From CAKZLS01 sp963786305 (GTDB lineage: Bacteria > Pseudomonadota > Alphaproteobacteria > Rhodospirillales > Defluviicoccaceae), in assembly GCA_963786305.1 (NCBI GenBank), contig CAWAYL010000014.1, forward strand, positions 310,001 to 374,000: DNA of 64,000 nucleotides. The letters run 5' to 3'. The translations under genes and the position numbers were made by a program. Positions 7,972 through 16,602 of the stretch are shown here, in pieces (position 1 is the stretch's first letter; each line of letters begins with the position of its first letter). A model generated the notes under the pieces. It made no database searches. It saw only the letters and a program-made list of their open reading frames with translations, and was not told where the DNA came from.

Positions 7972-9549
7972 ATGCCGAAAGTGCTGATTTCAGATAAAAT
8001 GAGCCCGCGCGCGGCCGAGATCTTTCGCGACCACGGCATCGAAGTGGACGTGAAGACGGGCATGACGCCCGACGAACTCGCGGGCTGCATCGCCGGCTAC
8101 GACGGTCTCGCCATCCGCTCGGCGACCAAGGTGACCGCCGACGTTCTCTCCGCCGCCAACGGTCTCAAGGTCGTGGGGCGCGCCGGCATCGGTGTCGACA
8201 ACGTCGACGTGGCGGCGGCGACGGCGCGCGGCGTCGTGGTGATGAACACGCCGTTCGGCAATTCCATCACCACCGCCGAGCACGCCGTCTCGCTGATGAT
8301 GGCGCTGGCCCGCCAGATCCCGGCCGCCAATGCCTCCACCCACGCGGGGAAATGGGAAAAATCCAAGTTCATGGGCGTCGAGGTCGCGGGCAAGACGCTC
8401 GGCGTCATCGGCTGCGGAAATATCGGCTCCATCGTCGCCGACCGGGCGCTGGGGCTCAAGATGAAGGTGATCGCCTACGATCCGTACCTATCGCCGGAGC
8501 GGGCCGAGGATCTCGGCATCGAGAAGGTGGACCTGGACCAGATCTACGGCCGCGCCGATTTCATCAGCCTGCACGCGCCGGCGACCGACGCGACCCGCGG
8601 CATGATCAACGCCGCCAGCCTCGCCAAGATGAAGAAGGGTGTGCGGCTGATCAACTGCGCGCGCGGCCCGCTGGTGGTCGAGCAGGACCTGAAGGCGGCC
8701 CTTGACAGCGGCCACGTGGCGGGTGCGGCGCTCGACGTGTTTCCCACGGAGCCGGCGCGCGACAGCATCCTGTTCGGCATGGAACAGGTGATCGCCACGC
8801 CGCACCTCGGCGCGTCGACCACCGAGGCGCAAGAAAAGGTTGCGTTGCAGGTGGCCGAGCAGATGGCCAATTATCTGCTCACCGGAGAGGTGGTGAACGC
8901 GCTCAACATGCCGTCGGTGAACGCCGACGAGATGCCCAAGCTGCGTCCCTACATGGCACTGGCGGGGCAGCTCGGCAGCTTCGCGGGCCAGCTCACGGAA
9001 ACCGCGCTGACGGCGGTGAAGATCGAATACGAGGGCCAGGCGGCGCGTCTCAACACCACGCCGTTGACGGCGCTGGTGCTGGAGGGGCTGTTGTCGCCGT
9101 TGATGGAATTGGTGAACATGGTCAATGCGCCGACCATCGCGCGGTCGCGCGACATCGATGTGAGCGAGGTCAAGAACGAACGCGCCCGGGCCTACCAGAC
9201 GCTGATCCGCCTCACCGTGGTCACCGAGGCGCAGACCCGGACGGTGGCGGGGACGCTCTTCAACGGCGATCAGCCGAGGATCGTCAGCATCAAGGGTATC
9301 CCCATGGACGCGCAACTGCGTCCCAACATGCTGTTTATCACCAACAACGACCGCCCCGGCTTCATCGGCGGTCTCGGCACGGTGCTGGGCGACGCCGGCA
9401 TCAACATCGCCACCTTTCACCTGGGCCGCGACGTCGCCGGCGGCAACGCCATCGCCTTGATCGAGGTGGACGAAACGCCCGACGAAGGCGTCCTTGAGAA
9501 GGTGCGCGCGTTGCCCAACGTGGTCCGCGTCAAGCCGTTGAAGTTCTGA
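7972..9549 (+). CDS. serA: D-3-phosphoglycerate dehydrogenase, long form with ASB and ACT domains
   Basis: A 525-residue enzyme of the long SerA type: substrate domain, NAD-binding domain (LGVIGCGNIGSIVADRALG), signature LINCARGPLVVEQDL, catalytic PHLGASTTEAQ, then an allosteric substrate-binding domain and a C-terminal ACT domain (FITNNDRPGFIGGLGTVLGD). The ATG at MPKVLIS has a GGGGG site before it; an in-frame start 17 codons upstream adds non-family residues. It is co-transcribed with serC and is probably the main biosynthetic enzyme, while the divergent short-type serA is a second isozyme. Confidence 0.95.
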   Translation: MPKVLISDKMSPRAAEIFRDHGIEVDVKTGMTPDELAGCIAGYDGLAIRSATKVTADVLSAANGLKVVGRAGIGVDNVDVAAATARGVVVMNTPFGNSITTAEHAVSLMMALARQIPAANASTHAGKWEKSKFMGVEVAGKTLGVIGCGNIGSIVADRALGLKMKVIAYDPYLSPERAEDLGIEKVDLDQIYGRADFISLHAPATDATRGMINAASLAKMKKGVRLINCARGPLVVEQDLKAALDSGHVAGAALDVFPTEPARDSILFGMEQVIATPHLGASTTEAQEKVALQVAEQMANYLLTGEVVNALNMPSVNADEMPKLRPYMALAGQLGSFAGQLTETALTAVKIEYEGQAARLNTTPLTALVLEGLLSPLMELVNMVNAPTIARSRDIDVSEVKNERARAYQTLIRLTVVTEAQTRTVAGTLFNGDQPRIVSIKGIPMDAQLRPNMLFITNNDRPGFIGGLGTVLGDAGINIATFHLGRDVAGGNAIALIEVDETPDEGVLEKVRALPNVVRVKPLKF

Positions 9550-9668
9550 TCCGGACAGCCATTGCCTGCACGGTAGGGCGCGCGCCAGGGATTATGCGGG
9601 ATCGATGGCGTCCCGCGATCTGTTCCAACGCGGAAACCGTAACAACGATAGGTTTTACGGGGTTTCAC

Positions 9669-10088
9669 ATGGCTCACACGCTGCAGTATTTCGCTTTGTT
9701 CGCCACGGCCCTGCTGTTCGGCTCGATGGTGTTTTTTTCGGCGGTGATGGCGCCGCTGATCTTCATCAAGATGGATGGCGAGCGTGCCGGCCGTTTCATC
9801 CGTCAGGTCTTTCCCTGGTATTACCTGGTTGTTCTCGTTCTCGGCGGCGTCGCCACGGTATGTCTGGTCTTCCAGCGTCCGATCGACGCGGCCATTCTTG
9901 GCGGCGTGACCTGCGTCGCGGTGGCCACGCGGCAGCTCCTCATGCCCGCGATCAACCGGGCGCGAGACGCCATGCTGGCCGGAGACGAAAGCTCGGGACA
10001 GCGGTTTTCCAGGCTTCACCGGCTGAGCGTGTGGATCAACGCGGCGCAAATCATCGCCATCGCCATCGTACTGGCCCGGTTCGTTTGA
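9669..10088 (+). CDS. DUF4149/TMEM205-like membrane protein
   Basis: A 139-residue protein with four hydrophobic segments at about residues 5-30, 50-68, 74-90 and 120-138. The pattern (FGSMVFFSAVMAPLIF, then FPWYYLVVLVLGG) matches DUF4149/TMEM205-like proteins of unknown function. The ATG giving MAHTLQYFALF starts directly before the first membrane segment. It follows serA at 120 bases and may be read from it. Confidence 0.6.
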   Translation: MAHTLQYFALFATALLFGSMVFFSAVMAPLIFIKMDGERAGRFIRQVFPWYYLVVLVLGGVATVCLVFQRPIDAAILGGVTCVAVATRQLLMPAINRARDAMLAGDESSGQRFSRLHRLSVWINAAQIIAIAIVLARFV

Positions 10089-10127
10089 CGTCAAAGGCTA
10101 ACGGCCAGAAGCAAAAGGAGCACGTTG

Positions 10128-10457
10128 ATGGCTACCCGTCTTCCCTTTACCGCCACCACCGCCAGCGGCGAGCGGTTCGAGATTTCCTTTCCGCTTCACC
10201 CCCATACGGAGAGCCCGGTGCGGGTTGCGCAGGTGCTCTCGGCGGTGCTCGAGACCATCGACCGGGAGGTGGCGGTGTCGCGCGGAACGGCGAATGGCGA
10301 TATACTTCAGGCCGTCGCCATGGCACTGTCGATTCGCGCCGCCATGATCGACGCGCCGAAGCCGACGACCGATCGGCTTGTCATGGATGTGGTCAATACG
10401 GCGCTGAGCGCCATGGACGAGGCGAAGCGCGGGTACGTGCATGTCGGGCACGCGTGA
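10128..10457 (+). CDS. Hypothetical protein
   Basis: A 109-residue soluble protein (MATRLPFTATTASGERFEIS) with a beta-rich first third and a helical rest. An AGGAG site lies 7 bases before the ATG. I do not recognise the family. It sits 40 bases after the membrane-protein gene and 43 bases before the DUF2237 gene, probably in one transcript. Confidence 0.55.
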   Translation: MATRLPFTATTASGERFEISFPLHPHTESPVRVAQVLSAVLETIDREVAVSRGTANGDILQAVAMALSIRAAMIDAPKPTTDRLVMDVVNTALSAMDEAKRGYVHVGHA

Positions 10458-10500
10458 GCGCCGGACCGCGGAGCACGCGTCCCAGGGGGAGAAAAATCAC

Positions 10501-10872
10501 ATGGCCGAGGGCAAAAACGTTTTTGGTGAACCGTTGGAAGCGTGTTGCGATGCGCTGAAGACCGGGTTCTACCGCTCCGGTTCCTGCGAAACGGGACCCG
10601 AGGATCGGGGCGCGCATGTGGTCTGTGCCGAGGTGACGCAAGAGTTCCTCGAGTTCGCCCGATCCAACGGCAATGACCTGACCAGCCCGGTTCCGGCGTT
10701 CGGGTTTCCGGGGCTGAAGCCGGGAGACAGGTGGTGCGTGTGCGCCGGCTGGTGGAAGCGGGCGCTCGACGCCGGCGTGGCGCCGCCTGTCGTGTTGACG
10801 GCAACCCACGAAAGCGCGCTCGCTGATATTTCCTTCGAAAACCTCAAGAAGCGAGCGCTGGACATCTCCTGA
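10501..10872 (+). CDS. DUF2237 family protein
   Basis: A 123-residue protein matching DUF2237 along its length: KNVFGEPLEACC near the start, TGFYRSGSCETGPEDRGAHVVCA, FGFPGLKPGDRWCVCAGWWKRAL, then PPVVLTATHESAL. Conserved cysteines and tryptophans suggest a structural or metal role, but the function is unknown. The start has a GGGAG site upstream. It converges on the sigma-factor gene. Confidence 0.85.
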   Translation: MAEGKNVFGEPLEACCDALKTGFYRSGSCETGPEDRGAHVVCAEVTQEFLEFARSNGNDLTSPVPAFGFPGLKPGDRWCVCAGWWKRALDAGVAPPVVLTATHESALADISFENLKKRALDIS

Positions 10873-10893
10873 CCAGCGACTGAACCTCGAACA

Positions 10894-10905
10894 GATATTG
10901 CTCTA
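10894..10905. repeat. Half copy of the TAGAGCAATATC repeat at a stop codon
   Basis: GATATTGCTCTA is identical to the right end of the full palindrome at 32777-32826. On the minus strand its edge TAG is the stop codon of the sigma-factor gene, exactly as at fabI. Confidence 0.6.
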
Positions 10906-11757
10906 AGGGCCGAGTACAGGATTCTCGCCCGCCATCCACCGTTTGATTTTCGCCACCGCCTCATGCTCGATCTGGCGAACCCGTTCGCGTGAAATATGGT
11001 GTTGCCGGCTCAGCGCCTCGAGCGTCTTGGGCGTTTCGACGAGGTGGCGTTCCATGACGATCTGCCGTTCCCGGTCCTTCAGCCCCTTCATCACCTCGTC
11101 GAGCCGATGCCGCCGGTGACTGTACTCCTCGTGTGTCGCGAGGCGCTCATCGTGCGTTTCACCGTCGTCCTTCAACCAGTCCTGCCACTCGCCGTCGCCG
11201 AGATCGCCCGCCGGAACATTGAGCGACGCGTCTTGTCCCGCGAGCCGCCGGTTCATCGACACGACGTCCATTTCCGACACGTTCAACTCCTTGACGATCT
11301 GGCGCACATGATGGTCGCGAAGGTCGCCCTCGTCGTAGGCCCGCAGTTTCGATTTTATCTTGCGCAGATTGAAGAACAGCTTCCGTTGCTCCGTTGTCTG
11401 ACCCATGCGGACGAGGGACCACGACCGGATGACGTAGTCGGTCATCGCCGCCCGGATCCACCACAGCGCATAGGTGGACAAGCGGAAGCCGCGATCCGGG
11501 TCGAACCTCTCCACCGCTTTGATCAGGCCGACGGTCCCCTCGGAGATCAGATCTTCCACCGAGACCGAGTATCGACGGTATTGCATGGCGACTTTTACGA
11601 CCAAGCGCATGTGGCTGCTCACCAATCGTCCCGCGGCCGCGGCGTCGCCCTGATCGCGGGACTTGCGGGCCAGAACATGCTCCTCCCCCGGATCGAGCAT
11701 CGGCTGTTTGCGAAGATCACGGATATATCGCTGGAGACCTGAGTCCATTGAAACCAC
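10903..11757 (-). CDS. rpoH: RNA polymerase sigma factor, RpoH family
   Basis: A 284-residue group 3 sigma factor. Region 1.2/2.1 begins SGLQRYIRDLRKQPML; region 2 has VVKVAMQYRRYSVSVEDLISEGTVGLIKAVERFDPDRGFRLSTYALWWIRAAM; the RpoH box QRKLFFNLRK follows; region 4.2 has LEALSRQHHISRERVRQIEHEAVAKIK. The RpoH box separates it from RpoD. Many alphaproteobacteria carry two RpoH proteins, one of which (RpoH2) serves oxidative and singlet-oxygen stress. The photolyase neighbourhood and a candidate EcfG-type promoter suggest this is the RpoH2-like copy, but that is inference. Confidence 0.88.
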   Translation of the reverse strand: MVSMDSGLQRYIRDLRKQPMLDPGEEHVLARKSRDQGDAAAAGRLVSSHMRLVVKVAMQYRRYSVSVEDLISEGTVGLIKAVERFDPDRGFRLSTYALWWIRAAMTDYVIRSWSLVRMGQTTEQRKLFFNLRKIKSKLRAYDEGDLRDHHVRQIVKELNVSEMDVVSMNRRLAGQDASLNVPAGDLGDGEWQDWLKDDGETHDERLATHEEYSHRRHRLDEVMKGLKDRERQIVMERHLVETPKTLEALSRQHHISRERVRQIEHEAVAKIKRWMAGENPVLGP

Positions 11758-12061
11758 CCATATCGCTTTTCCTGCACGGCACCGAGGCCACTTCAGATTA
11801 ACCCGCGCCGCCGATTAGCGTTCCATCGAGCAGCACAATCCGTTTTGGAACGGATCAAATCTACCGTGCAACAGGCTTGGCCTCCTATGTTTACGGTGAC
11901 CCAGCCTCGCCGGATGAGTGACCGCTACCGGGTATCGACGATTTGCGCGAAAGCTTGACGCCTGGCGGAGGCGTTGAACGCAACCCGAATCCGAAAGGTT
12001 GTTTTCCTGCCGCGAAACACGCATGATTTCGTAAATACCTATCAGGGGAGAGACAGGAACA
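11758..12061. other. Divergent intergenic region between rpoH-like gene and LOV gene
   Basis: It should contain both divergent promoters. A GGAAC-N17-GTT element faces the sigma-factor gene. For the LOV side I see only a weak GAAC...GTT pair. The LOV start has a GGGGAGAGA ribosome site. Confidence 0.5.
11800..11824 (-). promoter_or_regulatory. Candidate EcfG-type promoter for the sigma factor
   Basis: On the minus strand, GGAAC (11824-11820) and GTT (11802-11800) are separated by 17 bases. This is the consensus of the alphaproteobacterial general stress sigma factor EcfG. It would give a 5' leader of about 35-40 bases before the ATG. The motif is short, so chance occurrence is possible. Confidence 0.4.
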
Positions 12062-12484
12062 ATGACGCTCGGTGGACATGGAGAGGCGTTGAAAGCCGAT
12101 GTGCTGACGGCGGAAGAGCGTGCGAAAAGCGTGGTGATTTCGGACCCGTCGCGGCCCGACATGCCCATCATCTTCGTCAGTGACGAATTCGAGGCCCAGA
12201 CCGGTTATCCGCCGGAGGAGGTTCTCGGCCGCAATTGCCGGTTTCTCCAAGGTCCGGAGACCGACCCGAAGGCCGTCCAGGCCATCCGCGACGCGCTGGC
12301 CGGCGAAACCGAAATCACCATCGACCTCCTCAATTACCGAAAGGACGGATCGACTTTCTGGAACCGCCTGCGTATCCGGCCGCTGCTCGATGACCGGGGT
12401 CGTCTTCAGTATTTCGTCGGGGCCCAAAACCCGATCGCCCCCGAGGACGTTCGTCCGTATCCCATTGAAGCCGTTTTCGATTGA
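12062..12484 (+). CDS. Stand-alone LOV-domain blue-light receptor
   Basis: A 140-residue protein that is a single PAS/LOV domain with short extensions. The flavin-adduct signature GRNCRFLQG is present with the photoactive Cys59; flavin-contacting N91 (NYRKDG) and N101 (FWNRL) and the signalling Gln122 (YFVGAQ) are all in place. Such short LOV proteins bind FMN and signal without a fused output domain, through dimerisation or partners. The stop codon abuts the start of the DUF3429 gene, so the two are probably translationally coupled. The neighbours are a stress sigma factor and a photolyase. Confidence 0.88.
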   Translation: MTLGGHGEALKADVLTAEERAKSVVISDPSRPDMPIIFVSDEFEAQTGYPPEEVLGRNCRFLQGPETDPKAVQAIRDALAGETEITIDLLNYRKDGSTFWNRLRIRPLLDDRGRLQYFVGAQNPIAPEDVRPYPIEAVFD

Positions 12485-13006
12485 ATGACGCCACGCCACA
12501 CCCGCGCGGCTGAACCGACGCGGCCGATGCCTTCCGATACTCATACGACGGCGCCTTTGCCACGCATGGCGGTCTGGCTTGGCGCCCTCGGGGTCATTCC
12601 CTTTGCCGCTCTTACCGGGATGGCATGGCTCGCGGGCGAAGCCGTGGCGTCGGCGGCCACGTTTGCCGTGGTGGCGTATGGGGCGGTGATCCTGTCGTTT
12701 CTCGGGGGCGCCCATTGGGGCCTCGCCAGCCGGGGAATGAACGAGCAACCCAAGCTGGCATCGCGGCTGCTGATCCTAAGTGTGGTGCCGTCTCTCACGG
12801 GATGGGTGGCGCTGCTGTTTCCAATGCCGTGGTCGCAGGCGGTGCTCGCGATCGCTTTCATCGCCATCCTGCCCCTGGACCGCTGGGCCCGCGAGCACGC
12901 CTTCGCCCCGCGGTGGTGGTTGCGGCTGCGCGTGCCTCTCTCGGCGGCCGTGTCGTTACTGCTGCTCCTCGCGTCCCTGAGCGCGCTGGTGCGATCCGGC
13001 CCGTAA
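12485..13006 (+). CDS. DUF3429 membrane protein
   Basis: A 173-residue protein with five hydrophobic segments after a polar N-terminus. The motif YGAVILSFLGGAHWGLA identifies DUF3429, a family of unknown function. The first ATG touches the LOV stop codon; a second ATG 14 codons later (MPSDTHTT) is also possible. Coupling to a photoreceptor suggests a role in light or stress response, but this is inference. Confidence 0.8.
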   Translation: MTPRHTRAAEPTRPMPSDTHTTAPLPRMAVWLGALGVIPFAALTGMAWLAGEAVASAATFAVVAYGAVILSFLGGAHWGLASRGMNEQPKLASRLLILSVVPSLTGWVALLFPMPWSQAVLAIAFIAILPLDRWAREHAFAPRWWLRLRVPLSAAVSLLLLLASLSALVRSGP

Positions 13007-13021
13007 ACAAAAGCGCCCGGG

Positions 13022-14582
13022 TCAATAAGAAGCGATGCTTTCGAGGAATTCCGAGGCCTGATCGCGCATCGCCGCGACACGCGTCCGCGTCCATCCGACC
13101 CAGGTTCCTGATACATCATCGCCATGCGCGGGTTGCGCGACAACGCGTCGCCGTTCTCGACGAGAAAGTTCCAGTAGAGAAAATTGAACGGGCATGCGTC
13201 CGGCCCCGTCGCCTGGCGGACGTCGTACCGGCAATGGCGGCAATAATCGGACATGCGATCGATATACTTGCCGCTGGACGCATAGGGCTTGGAGCCGAGG
13301 ATGCCGCCGTCGGCGAACAGGGCCATGCCGTGGGTGTTGGGCAGTTCCACCCATTCGTAGGCATCGGCGTAGACCAGAAGATACCATTCGCAGACTTCTT
13401 TCGGGTCGATCCCGGCGAGAAGCGCGAAATTTCCGGTCACCATAAGCCGCTGGATATGGTGCGCGTAGGCTTCTTCCTTGGTCTGGTTGATGCACTGGCG
13501 GAGGCAGTTCATGTCGGTTTCGCCCGTCCAGTAGAAGCCGGGCAGGGGGCGGCCGCGCACCGAAAAAATTCGTCTCCGCGTAATCGGGCATCTTCAGCCA
13601 GTAGATGCCCCGGATGTATTCGCGCCAGCCGATGATCTGGCGGATGAACCCCTCGGCGGCGTTCAGGGGCGCGCGGCCTTCGCGGTATTCCGTCTCGACC
13701 CGGCGGCACACCGCCAGCGGATCGAGCAGCCCGGCGTTGAGGTAGAGGCCGATCACCGCATGATAGAGGGTCTTCTCGCCCTGCTTCATGGCGTCCTGAT
13801 AGTCGCCGAACAGGGGGAGGGCGGTTTGGACGAAATGTTCGAAGGCCCGCGCCGCCTGCGTCCGGTCGACGGCGAACCAGAACGGCTCGATGTCGCCAAA
13901 ATGGTCCGGGAACCGCGCGCGCACGAGATCGATGACCTCGCGGGTGACGGCGTCCGGCTCGAAGCGGGCCGGTTCGGGGGGGCGCATGCCCTTCGGCAAT
14001 CTGCTTCTGTTTTCGGCGTCGAAGTTCCACTTGCCGCCCTCGGGCTCGCCGAACGCGTCCAGCAGCAATCCCGTCTGTCACGCGCATCTCGCGGTAGAAG
14101 TACTCCATTCGCAGGGACTTGCGGCGTGTCGCCCAACCGGCAAAGTCGGCGGTCGAGCATACGAAACGGTCGTCGGGGCGGATCTCGAACGGCATGGCGA
14201 TCTGTTCCGCCCACGTCTTCATATCCTCGAGAACGCGCCATTCTCCCGGTTCGGTCACGACCACCCGGTTGGGCCGATGACGCTCCACGGCCGCCAGCAA
14301 TTCGCCCCGGAAGCTGCCGGTATTGCCGGCGTCGGTCAGCCGCCGGTAATCGACGCGAAAGCCGGCTGCCTCCAGGTCCGCCGCGAAATGCCGCATGGCG
14401 GAAAACAGAAAGGCGATCTTTTTGACGTGATGGCGGACATAGGTGCACTCGTCCATGACTTCGGCCATCAGAATGACATCGGTCTCACGGTCCGCATCGC
14501 CGAGGCTGGACACGCCAAGGCTGAGTTGATCGCCGAGCACGAAACGAAGCGCGCCGGTGGATGCGGTCACGGTGCCGTCCAT
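13022..14582 (-). CDS. FeS-containing photolyase/cryptochrome (deoxyribodipyrimidine photolyase-related), frameshifted
   Basis: About 518 codons encode a complete photolyase-related protein of the FeS-BCP/PhrB-CryB type. Order: N-terminal antenna-like domain (LRFVLGDQLSLGVSSLG), helical FAD domain (GFIRQIIGWREYIRGIYWLKMP, YWTGETDMNCLRQC, YAHHIQRLMVTGNFALLAGIDP), and the cluster cysteines in YCRHCRYDV...ACPFNFLYWNF. The reading frame changes three times, near 14070, in a T6 run at 13563-13568, and near 13110, each by one base with no sequence lost, so the gene is probably intact. These proteins repair (6-4) DNA lesions or sense light. It starts 8 bases after the NmrA-like gene. Confidence 0.85.
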
Positions 14583-14589
14583 CGCATGG

Positions 14590-15243
14590 TCATGAAGAGG
14601 ACGTGTTCACCAGCACCGGCGTCTGCCCGATGTAGGTGTCGTCCTCGACCTGCCCGACCAGGAAATCGGCGACGTCCGCCCGCGAGATGAAACCGCTGCG
14701 CCACTCCCTCGGATCCGACAGCACCTGGTACGTGCCCGTGGGGCGGTGGTTGGTCAGAACGCCCGGACGGGCAATCACCCAGTCGAGCGTGCTTTCCCGG
14801 ATGATCCGTTCCTGTACGGTCTTGTCGTCATAGGCCCGGCCAAGGAAAAGATTGAATGCGGTGTTGTAGAGAAATCCGCCTCGATTCCGGCTGTCGCCGG
14901 CGCCGAAACCGGTCAGGCAGATCAGCCGCTTGACACCGCACTCCTCCATCGCCGCCACGAGAACGCGGGTGGCGTCCGAGAACAATCGGACGCGTTTCAC
15001 GATCATGTCGGGCGAGGCCGATAGACCCAAGGTCTGGATCACGGTATCGACGCCCGTCACCGCCCGCTTGACCGCGTCCGGGTCGAGGGCGTCTCCGGTT
15101 ACCGTTTCAAGGGTATCGCGGCGTCCGAGCACGTTGACCGGCGAGCGGGCCATGGCGCGGACGGTATGGCCCGCCTTGAGCGCCTGTTTGACCGTCTCAA
15201 GCCCAATTCCCCGGCTGGCGCCGATCACCAGTACTTTTGCCAT
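14590..15243 (-). CDS. NmrA-like NAD(P)-binding protein
   Basis: A 217-residue Rossmann protein of the atypical SDR/NmrA group: MAKVLVIGASRGIGLETVKQAL nucleotide loop, TGDALDPDAVKRAVTGVD, LICLTGFGAGDSRNRG, and DWVIARPGVLTNHRPTGTY. The active-site Tyr-x3-Lys of classical SDRs is not evident, so it may be a reductase or a redox sensor. The start has a perfect GGAGG site 7 bases upstream. It lies between the renalase-like gene (4 bases upstream) and the photolyase gene (7 bases downstream), so the three form an operon. Confidence 0.8.
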   Translation of the reverse strand: MAKVLVIGASRGIGLETVKQALKAGHTVRAMARSPVNVLGRRDTLETVTGDALDPDAVKRAVTGVDTVIQTLGLSASPDMIVKRVRLFSDATRVLVAAMEECGVKRLICLTGFGAGDSRNRGGFLYNTAFNLFLGRAYDDKTVQERIIRESTLDWVIARPGVLTNHRPTGTYQVLSDPREWRSGFISRADVADFLVGQVEDDTYIGQTPVLVNTSSS

Positions 15244-15247
15244 GATT

Positions 15248-16291
15248 TTACCTCCGATTATAACTGTGTTCGCGCATGGGGGCCGGCCCGGACCCCGCGA
15301 TGATCCGCTCGGCCAGGGCGCGCCCGGATTGCATCGCCGCCTCGATCTTACCCCCCAGACACCAATCGCCGCACGCGCCGATGCCCAGCTCGGGGTCGAA
15401 AAGACAGGCTGTCGAAAGCGGCCGTTCGGCGCGTGCATAGCGCCACCGGTGGGCGGCCGCAAACGTCGGTGTCGGTGTGTTGGTGCCAATGGTCTCACGA
15501 AACGCAAGACACAGATGTTCCAGCACCGCGGGTCTGTCCGCTTCCAGATGATCCCGCGACCAACCGGGCGACGCATGCAAGACCCAGGCATCGCCGCCGG
15601 TTCGCCCCGGTTTCGATCCATTTCGTGATATCCACGCGAGCGCGCCATCATCGACGAACGCGCCGTCGAACGGCAGGGCCAGCGGCGTCTCGAAACCCAA
15701 CAGGACGGTCCAACACGGGGCCATCGTTGCCGCCGCCGCGCGGTCTGCCAGTGCGGAGCTTTCCGCAAGCAACGGAGCCGCTTGCGGCGCCGGAACCGCC
15801 ACGACGACGATATCGGTCTCGATCTCCACCGAACCGCTCTCCCCCGCCAGCCGCCATGCGTCACCGGCCCGCCTTACGCTCGCTATGGTCCGTGCGTTGC
15901 GGATATCCATGCCGGCGGACAGATGCTGGGGCAGTGCACTCATCCCGGGTACACCCACCCACCGCCGCCGGCCATCGTCGACGGTCGCGGTATGTCCGCG
16001 TCTCAACGAAACGATGGTTGCATCCCAGGGGACGACCGCTCCTTCCCGGACCGCCGTGGCGATCACCGAGTCCGCCGCATTCGATTCCGTGGTGACATAT
16101 TGCGCGCCGTGGTCAAACGCGAACCCGCTGGTGCGCCGGGTGGCGATGCGCCCGCCCGGACGCCGCCCCTTGTCGAATACCGTAACGCGCGATTGGGCTT
16201 CGACCAAGCGCCGTCCACACGCCAGTCCAGCGGCACCGGCGCCGATGATGGCAACCCTTGGACGGGGCGAAGCGTTCGTGGTTCTGGTCAT
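15248..16291 (-). CDS. Renalase-like FAD-dependent oxidoreductase
   Basis: A 347-residue flavoprotein. The FAD dinucleotide fold is VAIIGAGAAGLACGRRLVEAQSRVTVFDKGRRPGGR, followed by FAFDHGAQYVT, typical of renalase-like amine oxidases; the C-terminal FAD segment is LGIGACGDWCLGGKIEAAMQSGRALAERI. Bacterial relatives oxidise aberrant dihydro-NAD(P) forms, but the substrate here is unknown. It is the first gene of the operon with the NmrA-like protein and the photolyase, a grouping seen in light and singlet-oxygen regulons. Confidence 0.8.
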   Translation of the reverse strand: MTRTTNASPRPRVAIIGAGAAGLACGRRLVEAQSRVTVFDKGRRPGGRIATRRTSGFAFDHGAQYVTTESNAADSVIATAVREGAVVPWDATIVSLRRGHTATVDDGRRRWVGVPGMSALPQHLSAGMDIRNARTIASVRRAGDAWRLAGESGSVEIETDIVVVAVPAPQAAPLLAESSALADRAAAATMAPCWTVLLGFETPLALPFDGAFVDDGALAWISRNGSKPGRTGGDAWVLHASPGWSRDHLEADRPAVLEHLCLAFRETIGTNTPTPTFAAAHRWRYARAERPLSTACLFDPELGIGACGDWCLGGKIEAAMQSGRALAERIIAGSGPAPMREHSYNRR

Positions 16292-16413
16292 GCATACCCG
16301 GATCGTCAGTGCGTTTTCATACGGCAGTACGACGGTATGGGCGCTTTGGATGGCCCCGGCCGCGAAGCCGATCCAACGCGGCGCCGGATCCGTAGTGATG
16401 GAGCTTTATAAAC

Positions 16414-16476
16414 ATGTCCAGTTTCCCCGGCGGCGAGGTTGCGCTGGGCTCGGTTGAGACCAATTTATATGAATAA
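16414..16476 (+). CDS. Possible 20-residue peptide
   Basis: MSSFPGGEVALGSVETNLYE follows a GGAG site by about 10 bases and ends 12 bases before the next small ORF. It could be a leader peptide or chance. Confidence 0.2.
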   Translation: MSSFPGGEVALGSVETNLYE

Positions 16477-16488
16477 GGAGGATTTGAG

Positions 16489-16602
16489 ATGGTATTGTCA
16501 TATCTCGTCGCCACATCCGGCTTCGTCAAGGGTATCGCCCTCGGGACGGTGATGGCCGTCGTGGCATGCAAGAGATGCGGTCGGCGAAAAGGGAAACGCT
16601 GA
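16489..16602 (+). CDS. Very small membrane protein (37 aa)
   Basis: Encodes MVLSYLVATSGFVKGIALG followed by a hydrophobic stretch and a basic tail with a CKRC pair (CGRRKGKR at the end). One membrane helix is likely, with a positively charged cytoplasmic tail. An AAGGAGG ribosome site 6 bases before the ATG is among the strongest in the window. Its stop overlaps the next start (TGATG). No family is recognised. Confidence 0.5.
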   Translation: MVLSYLVATSGFVKGIALGTVMAVVACKRCGRRKGKR

